NCBI GenBank assembly: GCA_003486645.1
Contig: DNGI01000157.1
Location: forward strand, 16,502-38,779
Direction: 5' to 3'
Source of the DNA: Cyanobacteria bacterium UBA11370
Lineage (GTDB): Bacteria > Cyanobacteriota > Cyanobacteriia > Cyanobacteriales > Coleofasciculaceae
Length of the DNA: 22,278 nucleotides
A model generated the notes under the pieces. The model made no database searches. It saw only the letters and a program-made list of their open reading frames with translations, and had not been told where the DNA came from. Shown piece after piece: positions 16,271 to 22,191 of this stretch (position 1 is its first letter; each line of letters begins with the position of its first letter). The position numbers and the translations under genes are program-made.

Positions 16271-16305
16271 TCCGTTCCCCGTTCCCCATTCCCTATTCCC
16301 CATTT
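16271..16305. repeat. Five tandem heptamers abutting the sheath stop codon
   Basis: TCCGTTC, CCCGTTC, CCCATTC, CCTATTC and CCCATTT run from 16271 to 16305 on the plus strand. The last unit overlaps the sheath stop codon (TAA on the minus strand, 16304-16306). Together with the hairpin repeat it accounts for much of the 205-bp sheath-tube gap; the remainder of that gap shows only the tube gene's ribosome-binding site. Confidence 0.85.
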
Positions 16306-17851
16306 AAGTAACAATATTCCCCGCAATTTGCTGGAACTTAATAATGACAAATTCAGCAGGTTTAAGCGGGGCAAAACCGACAATAATATTAACAATACCC
16401 CGGTCAATATCATTCTGCGTCGTCGTTTCCTTATCGCACTTAACGAAATAAGCCTCCCTCGGTGACTTCCCTTGAAACGCACCTTGGCGAAACAAATTAT
16501 TCATAAATGCGCCAATATTCAAGCGAATTTGCGCCCACAAAGGCTCATCATTGGGTTCAAAAACCACCCATTGAGTACCGCGATACAGGCTTTCTTCAAG
16601 AAATAGCGTCAGTCGGCGAACAGGAATATATTTCCACTCCGAAGCAAGACGATCTGCCCCTTGAAGTGTGCGCGAACCCCAAACCACTCGCCCCACTCCG
16701 GGAAACGATCGCAAACAATTAATTCCCAACGGATTTAATTCACCGTTTTCTGCATCAGTTAGGCTAACACTTAATGCTGGTACACCATTTAAAGTTGCTT
16801 CCAATCCCGCAGGTGCTTTCCAAACACCTCGTTGTGCATCTGTACGCGCAAAAATTCCCGCAACTGCACCACAAGGCACAAAAGTTTCAATCTGATTGTC
16901 TCGTAAAAGATTAGCTTGCCTGAGACGCGGAAAGAAAATCGCTGCATTCTTACTAGTTGTTCCTACACCTGTGCCGATCCCTGTTTTTGCAGCATCCTTA
17001 TTCGTCCAATCAGAGGGCGGATCGATTAATAGCATCGCCCGACGTTCATCGCAGTAACTCGCAGCAGATGTAATTAAACCTGACTCAATATCACCTTCGA
17101 GAACGTGAGGAGGAATGCACAATAAATTAAAGAGATCGGTTTTTTTCAGAGCATACAAACCTTCCTTATTATTTTCTTTGCCAAATCCAGTAAAGTCTAA
17201 TTCTGTGAGCGGGTTTCCATTAGTTCCACCACCCGTTGCCGGAATCGGAGTATTAACTGGAGTAACACTAGGGCGAACATTGGGGAAATCAGCTATTTTG
17301 TCTACCCGAACAAGCGCAGAGGTTTGTTCTAGTACCTTGGGTAAATATCGGGAATTGGCTTCGTTAATCGAAACGTTGAGAAATTTTTCTGTTGCACCAT
17401 TTGCATCAAAAATTGTCAGATTGAAAAGGCTGATGTCAGGAAAATCCTCATCTTTATCCTTAGTTTCGTGATCTACCGCAGCTTTGAGATTGTTTCCCCA
17501 CTCACCCTCATTAGCAGCAACTAGGTGAAGCAAATCATTGGGCGCTGTGGCTCCCGTTGGTAAATCAAGGCGAGCGGGGGTAGCACCATTATGCAAGCGC
17601 ACGATAATTGCCTGACTTCCCCCATTAAGGTAGAAATCGCGCACGGCATAACTCATGCTGCTTTCCACCCACAATCCACCGAAAATTCGCTCGTAATCGC
17701 CGTAGCTATTAATAGTAATTGGATCGTTAACAGATCCGCGCCAAGCACGTCCGATAAATGCCGTAATCGAAGTAGCAACCCCCGTAATAGTACGAACGCC
17801 ACTGGGAATTTCTTCAATATAAACGCCGGGATAAGTAGGAGTGATGGGCAT
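16304..17851 (-). CDS. Contractile sheath protein (Cis2-like)
   Basis: A 515-aa phage-type tail sheath protein. The N-terminus TYPGVYIEEIPSGVRTITGV, then TSITAFIGRAWRGSVNDPI and SYGDYERIFGG, is the hallmark of the sheath family. The C-terminal domain contains GVGRVVWGSRTLQGADRLAS, WKYIPVRRLTLFLEESLYRG and TQWVVFEPNDEPLWAQIR, and ends FAPLKPAEFVIIKFQQIAG. The terminal arms mediate the sheath mesh that stores contraction energy. It is the single sheath gene visible here; PVC has three. GAGG lies eight bases before the ATG. The 205-bp downstream gap with a hairpin may let sheath and tube mRNA segments differ in stability; that is inference. Confidence 0.97.
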   Translation of the reverse strand: MPITPTYPGVYIEEIPSGVRTITGVATSITAFIGRAWRGSVNDPITINSYGDYERIFGGLWVESSMSYAVRDFYLNGGSQAIIVRLHNGATPARLDLPTGATAPNDLLHLVAANEGEWGNNLKAAVDHETKDKDEDFPDISLFNLTIFDANGATEKFLNVSINEANSRYLPKVLEQTSALVRVDKIADFPNVRPSVTPVNTPIPATGGGTNGNPLTELDFTGFGKENNKEGLYALKKTDLFNLLCIPPHVLEGDIESGLITSAASYCDERRAMLLIDPPSDWTNKDAAKTGIGTGVGTTSKNAAIFFPRLRQANLLRDNQIETFVPCGAVAGIFARTDAQRGVWKAPAGLEATLNGVPALSVSLTDAENGELNPLGINCLRSFPGVGRVVWGSRTLQGADRLASEWKYIPVRRLTLFLEESLYRGTQWVVFEPNDEPLWAQIRLNIGAFMNNLFRQGAFQGKSPREAYFVKCDKETTTQNDIDRGIVNIIVGFAPLKPAEFVIIKFQQIAGNIVT

Positions 17852-17901
17852 AATTCATTCCTCTGATTCTATTCCTGATGATTGATTTCTACCGACTGGA
17901 A

Positions 17902-18318
17902 TTAGGGAGTTGCATCTCGTCCGACGAGAATTTCGATCGCCGCATCTTTGTTAGTAGTACCTGCTGCATAATCATTTTTGAACTCGATAACTTTCGGAGC
18001 AATGCCAAATACAGAAACTCCTCCTTTCCCTAGATAAAGATGGAAGGCTTGAGCGAGCTTAATCCTCTCTGAAGTTGGAAAATTATTAGCTCCCCCATCA
18101 TTAACTACATAGGTTAGCTTTTCGTCAACTAAACTTGATTTAATCAGCAAGAAGTTCACCTGTCCTGCACCTCCAGGTTGAACTGCAACGTCTAGCGTGT
18201 CACCAGGTTTTACTGTTACCTCAATTTTGTCGTAAGCTTCAACCGATAGGGGTTGGGAAATGAGGGCTTGAGGTCCACCAACGACCTGGACGTTCAATGC
18301 TAAATTGATAGTTGCCAT
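17902..18318 (-). CDS. Leading gene of the eCIS cluster, unknown beta-rich protein
   Basis: I do not recognise this 138-aa protein. It starts MATINLALNVQVVGGPQAL and is beta-rich throughout, with IEVTVKPGDTLDVAVQPGG, QVNFLLIKSSLVDEKLTYVV and a C-terminal EILVGRDATP. No signal peptide, membrane segment or Cys is seen. It is the first gene of the cluster, 50 bp ahead of the sheath gene on the same strand. Its compact beta-sandwich look and position suggest a structural or decorating part of the particle made in quantity with the sheath. It is not a second tube: the tube family motifs are absent. No good Shine-Dalgarno precedes ATG 18318. Confidence 0.8.
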   Translation of the reverse strand: MATINLALNVQVVGGPQALISQPLSVEAYDKIEVTVKPGDTLDVAVQPGGAGQVNFLLIKSSLVDEKLTYVVNDGGANNFPTSERIKLAQAFHLYLGKGGVSVFGIAPKVIEFKNDYAAGTTNKDAAIEILVGRDATP

Positions 18319-18573
18319 AAGAGTTATTTGGCTAAGAGCTTCTTAAAATAAACTCGAGTTAAAACTCCTGGGAAAATGAGCGATCACCGGAAGAAAAATT
18401 TTGACTCCTAAAGATTTTTTTTAGAGAAAGCCATTCGGCAATAATACACTATTGAGCTGAAAGGCTTACGAAATATATAGGAAAAGCTGCAAAGATTAAG
18501 ATTTCTTAATTTAACCTTTATCAAAGTTTATTTTTCTATAATTGTCCTCCTATTTTCCACAGTTATTACAACC
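18319..18573. other. Upstream region of the eCIS cluster, no gene
   Basis: AT-rich region that should hold the main promoter for the minus-strand cluster, but no strong sigma-70 pair stands out; TATATT (about 18472-18477 on the minus strand) and TATTAT (about 18441-18446) are weak -10 candidates without good -35 boxes. A 10-bp palindrome AACTCGAGTT lies at 18351-18360, about 33 bp before the first ATG. A loose two-part hairpin has AAGCC (18428) pairing with GGCTT (18463) and CAATA (18439) pairing with TATTG (18450). Confidence 0.35.
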
Positions 18574-18755
18574 AATAGCAACGACAAACGGCAGCTTCAA
18601 CTAGAACTTGTAAAATTAGCAACAATGTTCGAGCGCAGACTGGCAACTTTGTTCAACAACTTATAATAGAAGTACGCGGTCTTTCTTTCGAGGCGGCTGC
18701 TCAGGTAGCAGCGGTTGCTGTAGAAACGATGGCAATTAAAGGAAACCAGGCTTAG
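18574..18755 (+). pseudogene. Possible frameshifted coding remnant
   Basis: Two overlapping plus-strand frames look protein-like in sequence. Frame A (stop TAA 18664-18666) gives RQLQLELVKLATMFERRL, an amphipathic helical stretch. Frame B (stop TAG 18753-18755) gives LIIEVRGLSFEAAAQVAAVA followed by VETMAIKGNQA. One single-base shift near 18655-18665 would join them into one helical C-terminus. Neither has a convincing start. I read this as the degraded 3' end of a gene; chance cannot be excluded over so short a length. Confidence 0.28.
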
Positions 18756-19024
18756 TCAGTTGATAATCTAATCCCTGCTGAGTTGTGAGTTATTTTCTAG
18801 TTGATGCTGTTGTTCCAGACGCTGAAGAAGCGGAATAATGGATTGAAAGAACTCAACGTCAGAATGACTTAAGCGACTTCCTGGAGTAGCTTGCCAATTG
18901 CCAACAGAGAGCTTGGCGACCATGACTGGAGTAGTTTCCTGAACAGGTGTTAAAGTCAGGGTTTGTTGAGTCGGGTTCCAGTCAGCGGTGTATTTAGTAC
19001 CTTCGTGGTGGTGAGTACCCGCTA

Positions 19025-19129
19025 ATACCAAGTTGCGGTCAAAGATAGTAGATAGGAAAGACTTGGAGGACAAGGGGGACAAGGGGGACAAGGGGAAAGA
19101 AAGTACTACGTATGAATGCAACTTGGTAT
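19025..19129. mobile_element. 105-bp MITE-like element with perfect 12-bp terminal inverted repeats
   Basis: The left end ATACCAAGTTGC (19025-19036) is the exact reverse complement of the right end GCAACTTGGTAT (19118-19129). Between them lies a core with three GGACAAGGG nonamers (19068-19094). No open frame of its own exists, so any movement would need a transposase in trans. A clear target duplication cannot be assigned. It interrupts the coding remnant around it. Confidence 0.7.
19068..19094. repeat. Three tandem GGACAAGGG nonamers
   Basis: Exact units at 19068-19076, 19077-19085 and 19086-19094. The 9-bp period gives tripeptide repeats (SPL or VPL) in the minus-strand frames. The same nonamer recurs, less perfectly, inside the kinase gene at 21801-21827. 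Confidence 0.9.
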
Positions 19130-19486
19130 AAATCTAAAGTTTTGGCAACAACAGCCGCTACCAGTTCCGTGCGCTGCTGTTGAATGGCTTGTGCGATTAA
19201 AGACTCGGACTGTGTTGATGTGACAGTGGTTTGTGCCTGTTGAGTTTGACTGGCTTTCTGAGTCTGAGCAGCCATATCGGCAAAGGGGACAATCTTGCCA
19301 TCAATATAATCCCCCAGCGGTTCCATATACAGTCCCCAGACCTGCTCTTTTCCCTGAAAACTATCTAGCTCTTTGGCACTATGCTTTTCTAGGGATGCCC
19401 ATTGCTATCTATTTGGAAGCAACATTGCCGAAAATGGCTGTTGTGCCAAAGCCCAAGGTATATTTCAACGATAGATGCTGTTAAGC

Positions 19487-19624
19487 CTATGCTGACGACA
19501 GTTTGCCGAAAAGGGTCTTTCTCGGTAATGTTTCCACAAGAAGGCCATCTCCCCCGAAAAAAATCGCTCTCGTATGATCGGGGAATGGAGGCGGAAGAGC
19601 GATCGCATTTACTGTTTCCGTCAT
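19487..19624 (-). pseudogene. Short ORF, possible 5' remnant of the adjacent decayed gene
   Basis: ATG 19624 to TAG 19487 encodes 45 aa starting MTETVNAIALPPPFPDHTRA. It ends about 80 bp upstream of the open frame of the coding remnant, on the same strand, so it may be a detached N-terminal piece. A HIP1 site (19599-19606) falls within it. I recognise no domain, and the length is too short for certainty. Confidence 0.25.
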
Positions 19625-19692
19625 AGTCTTATCAAGAATTGCTGCAATTATTCGGGACTAGCAAGAATATTTAAGGCTGGAGTAAGACGTAA

Positions 19693-19741
19693 AGCTAATA
19701 GCTATTAGCCATTAGCTATTAGCCATTAGCTATTAGCCATT
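19693..19741. repeat. Seven tandem heptamers (STRR) upstream of the terminator
   Basis: AGCTAAT, AGCTATT, AGCCATT, AGCTATT, AGCCATT, AGCTATT and AGCCATT occupy 19693-19741. AGCTATT and AGCCATT alternate three times, suggesting 14-bp amplification. The array stops directly at the T-tract of the terminator. Confidence 0.93.
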
Positions 19742-19743
19742 AT

Positions 19744-19792
19744 AAAAAAAAAGAGTAACCCTACTCAAATTCTGGGCAATTGAGTAGGGTTA
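19744..19792 (-). terminator. Intrinsic terminator of the DUF3155-like gene
   Basis: A perfect 13-bp stem, TAACCCTACTCAA (19756-19768) with TTGAGTAGGGTTA (19780-19792), closes an 11-nt loop. On the minus strand it is followed shortly by nine T residues (complement of 19744-19752). It lies about 38 bp after the stop codon of the gene at 19831-20148. Confidence 0.9.
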
Positions 19793-19830
19793 AATAAAAG
19801 TGCCTGTCAGTCAATTGTACCAACGCTAGA

Positions 19831-20148
19831 TTAGCGACTGTGAGCAGCAACCACAGCCTTTTCTGGGGGTGAATCGACTAACCGCAAACTCGGGAACAGA
19901 AAATGATTTTCTTCGACATATTGAGCTCCAAATAAACCTTTTTCTGCCCAGAAATAACGGTCTGTAGTATGCTCATTTCGCTTGACTAGCAGCAAAGCGG
20001 GTGGAATAATTCCTGCTGCTTGAATATACTTACGTGCTGCTGTAACTGGTTTATCTTCGCCGCTTTCTATATTATACTGAGGCACGTGTTCCAGAATCTT
20101 GCGCCCTTCTTGGCGTCTGCGACTTTTGCGCTTGCGTCTTCTTGCCAA
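19831..20148 (-). CDS. Cyanobacterial conserved small basic protein (DUF3155-like)
   Basis: A 105-aa protein of unknown function that I recognise as the DUF3155-type family of cyanobacteria. It begins with a very basic segment, MARRRKRKSRRRQEGRKILE, then QYNIESGEDKPVTAARKYIQ and PPALLLVKRNEHTTDRYFWA, with FGAQYVEENHFLFPSLR near the end. The basic N-terminus suggests nucleic-acid or ribosome contact, which is inference. The start is TTG at 20148, chosen because GGAGGT precedes it by eight bases and no better ATG fits. It has its own promoter (20206-20234) and terminator (19744-19792), so it is monocistronic. It looks intact and of normal length, unlike the decayed DNA next to it. Confidence 0.87.
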   Translation of the reverse strand: MARRRKRKSRRRQEGRKILEHVPQYNIESGEDKPVTAARKYIQAAGIIPPALLLVKRNEHTTDRYFWAEKGLFGAQYVEENHFLFPSLRLVDSPPEKAVVAAHSR

Positions 20149-20205
20149 CCTCTTTACCTCCTCTGTCTGCTGACAGTTGTAATGTTAGTTACAAAAGCCG
20201 TCGTA

Positions 20206-20234
20206 AGTATATCTGCCTGACTTCAAAATATCAA
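20206..20234 (-). promoter_or_regulatory. Sigma-70-type promoter of the DUF3155-like gene
   Basis: On the minus strand TTGATA (20229-20234) and TATACT (20206-20211) are separated by exactly 17 bp. They lie about 58 bp upstream of the TTG start, giving a short leader. The leader contains a small hairpin, CTGTC-TGCT-GACAG (20163-20176), just before the ribosome-binding site. Confidence 0.65.
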
Positions 20235-20619
20235 CTTGTTTTCATGGTTCGATACAAACCCTCTAAACGCCTCAATGATAAGCATTGAAAGCATTATCGG
20301 GCAAAAATAGATTACATTAAATTATAATTTTTTTAACATAACTTAATAATTAGGGGAAAGAGGAGGGGCAAAAGGGCTTAAATTAGTGACCCGTGATCTG
20401 ATACCCGGTAGACTCTGACAGATGGAAAATCAAGTGGGTGTAACCTGTAGTGATATCGACCACAAGCAAGCAACTGTTGATTGAAAAAACGGCTGGATTA
20501 TGTTTGCCCATAGACAATGGCTCTATTGATAGCCACTTATGTAACAAGTTCGACATGATAGAAAGGAAGCCAATGAGGGTTTCATTCAAAATAGCACTGT
20601 CCGGTAATACATCAATCCC
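20235..20619. other. Divergent intergenic region before the kinase gene
   Basis: No convincing gene. The part near 20310-20350 is very AT-rich. A weak plus-strand promoter candidate is TTGATT (20477-20482) with TATGTT (20499-20504), 16 bp apart. Short ORFs on both strands lack ribosome-binding sites and protein-like composition. Confidence 0.4.
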
Positions 20620-22191
20620 ATGTTCATTCCTGCTAGTTCAGAATTTGTTGCCTTGTGTCAATCGCAGGTGGCAGTGTTAACTCAAGGCTTAGGTGCAGCG
20701 TTGAGTGCCGTGTATCTCACAACAGAAGAACTAGTAGAAGGAATACAGCCTAAACTAATTCCAGTAGTCGTCTATCCTGAAGCCGCCGCCGTTTGGGAAG
20801 AGGATAATACGGATTTAGTGTTGCCCGATCGCATAGACGATATTGATACCATCCCCCAATTAGTCAAAGCAGCACCCCGACTACTTCCTCAGACGTTTGA
20901 CAATGACCAACAGGTCGATTCAACGTCATCAAACTGGGACGAAAATTCCTTGGATCGACAGCGCCAAATTGTATTACCCCTGATCCACGAAGGTGTAGTG
21001 ATGGGATTATTAGTAACGGGTCGGGAAGACCGACCGTGGAATGAGCGAGAAAAGGTAGCGATTGAACGAATTGCTCGGACGTTAACGATCGCCTACCTCA
21101 TGGATCAGCGTCGCGCTTGGTTTGAGCAGCACTTGACTCAACAACGACGACTGCACGCTCAACAACGGGATCTGCTTGATGACCTATTGCATCAATTTCG
21201 CAACCCCCTCACCGCTTTACGGACTTTCGGGAAACTGCTGCTCAAACGATTTCTACCGGGGGATAAAAATCAAGAAGTTGCCTCTAGTATCGTGCGAGAG
21301 AGCGATCGCCTGCAAGAGTTACTGCAACAGTTTGATGAATGCTTGGATATGTATGCAGAAGATAGTACACCCTTGACGTTACCCGTAACAGCAATTGGTG
21401 AATCTTGTCCACTTCCTGCTAATGAGGATGAGATGATCCAGACCGTTAATTCTACAATAGAGACAGGCGCAGGAGTATTGTCTCTCCTTCCTGGCAAAGC
21501 GCTAAATCTAGAATCTTTTTCGGTTACAGATGTCTTAGAACCACTGCTTATTTCTGCTAAAGCGATCGCTCAAGAGAGAGATTTGGATTTATTGTATTCA
21601 ATCCCCAGTGATTTACCTCTAGTGCGGGGCAATGCTAAAGCGCTGCGGGAAGTATTAAACAATTTAATTGATAACGCTTTAAAATACACTCCAGCCGGGG
21701 GGGAAATTGATATCCAAGTGGGTATTGGGGAAGGAGTGGGGGAGAGGGAGAGGGGAGGAGAGGGGGTACATCCCAAAGTTACACAAATAGTTTCGATAAG
21801 GGACAAGGGAGACAAGGGGGACAAGGAGGATAGTACTAAGAAAAAAATATATAGTTGCAAAAATGCGATGCTCTCAGGAGAGAGAGAAAATAGTGAAATG
21901 ATGGGGATTGCTATTTGTGATACGGGTCCTGGCATTCCTCCTGAAGATTTAGAGCATTTGTTTGAGCGGCATTATCGAGGTGTTCAGGCTGGAACGTCAA
22001 TTCCTGGAACAGGTTTAGGTTTAGCGATCGCTAAAGAACTGGTGGAACAAATGCAGGGTGAAATAGAAGTATTTAGCCCAGCACAATCCCTCTGGGCTAA
22101 ACAAAATTCAGACTGTACAACAATTGGCAATACTCAAGACCATTTAGCAAAAGGAACGACTTTTGTTATCTGGTTGGTTATTAGTGATTAG
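20620..22191 (+). CDS. hik2: Soluble GAF histidine kinase, Hik2 / chloroplast sensor kinase family
   Basis: A 523-aa sensor kinase without membrane segments. The N-terminal GAF-like domain (1-170) starts MFIPASSEFVALCQSQ; Cys13 aligns in position with the conserved Cys reported as an Fe-S ligand in Hik2/CSK. Next come a helical linker and the DHp helix with LLDDLLHQFRNPLTALRTF (phosphoacceptor His191), strongly typical of Hik2/CSK. The ATPase domain shows NNLIDNALKYT (N box, 347-358), DTGPGIP (Asp434) and GTGLGLAIAKEL (463-474). An in-frame stop at 20605-20607 makes ATG 20620 the first usable start. Hik2 links redox or salt state to photosynthetic gene control through Rre1 in other cyanobacteria. 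About 55 extra residues (about 370-426) between the N and G1 boxes derive from repeats. Unlinked in function to the eCIS as far as can be seen. Confidence 0.85.
   Translation: MFIPASSEFVALCQSQVAVLTQGLGAALSAVYLTTEELVEGIQPKLIPVVVYPEAAAVWEEDNTDLVLPDRIDDIDTIPQLVKAAPRLLPQTFDNDQQVDSTSSNWDENSLDRQRQIVLPLIHEGVVMGLLVTGREDRPWNEREKVAIERIARTLTIAYLMDQRRAWFEQHLTQQRRLHAQQRDLLDDLLHQFRNPLTALRTFGKLLLKRFLPGDKNQEVASSIVRESDRLQELLQQFDECLDMYAEDSTPLTLPVTAIGESCPLPANEDEMIQTVNSTIETGAGVLSLLPGKALNLESFSVTDVLEPLLISAKAIAQERDLDLLYSIPSDLPLVRGNAKALREVLNNLIDNALKYTPAGGEIDIQVGIGEGVGERERGGEGVHPKVTQIVSIRDKGDKGDKEDSTKKKIYSCKNAMLSGERENSEMMGIAICDTGPGIPPEDLEHLFERHYRGVQAGTSIPGTGLGLAIAKELVEQMQGEIEVFSPAQSLWAKQNSDCTTIGNTQDHLAKGTTFVIWLVISD
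21801..21827. repeat. Nonamer repeats within the kinase ATPase-domain insert
   Basis: GGACAAGGG, AGACAAGGG and GGACAAGGA are read in frame as a DKG-type repeat (RDKGDKGDKED). Preceding DNA (about 21730-21770) is a G/A-rich purine tract encoding GVGERERGGEG. Both lie between conserved kinase boxes and are absent from the usual domain pattern. Confidence 0.8.

Larger units (their letters stand above)
18768..19404 (-). pseudogene. Coding remnant split by a small inverted-repeat element
   Basis: On the minus strand a reading frame is open from just after a TAG at 19405-19407. It gives WASLEKHSAKELDSFQGKEQ, then MEPLGDYIDGKIVPFADMAA (ATG at 19326) and a Gln/Thr/Ser-rich linker up to LDLYQV. Past the 105-bp element at 19025-19129, a different frame continues with LVLAGTHHHEGTKYTADWN, VMVAKLSVGNWQATPGSRLS and ends LENNSQLSRD (stop at 18768). 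The two parts look like one former protein (linker plus small beta domain plus helical end) interrupted by the element. I do not recognise the family; a plasmid or mobilisation-type protein is a guess. Two shorter intact products (ATG 19326, ATG 19121) are formally possible. Confidence 0.5.

Noticed and set aside
17115..17471. Plus-strand ORF of 118 codons inside the sheath gene
   Set aside because: It is a shadow of the sheath frame with no ribosome-binding site and no recognisable motif.
1..18318. Prophage
   Set aside because: Tail genes only. The AAA+ ATPase, Pvc16-like cap and PAAR-like tip are eCIS hallmarks, and no head, packaging, integrase or lysis gene is seen.
1..18318. Type VI secretion system
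   Set aside because: A single fused-type sheath of phage family (not TssB/TssC), no ClpV and no TssJLM membrane complex; a cap of Pvc16 type is present.
19693..19741. CRISPR array
   Set aside because: Units are 7 bp and directly tandem with no spacers. The same holds for the arrays at 9201, 15517 and 22188.
20383..20589. Minus-strand ORF of 68 codons before the kinase
   Set aside because: No ribosome-binding site, no promoter near it and no domain pattern; likely chance in the intergenic region.
21570..21935. Minus-strand ORF of 121 codons inside the kinase gene
   Set aside because: Its Ser/Pro/Leu-rich run is the antisense of the nonamer and purine repeats; the plus-strand frame carries all kinase motifs.
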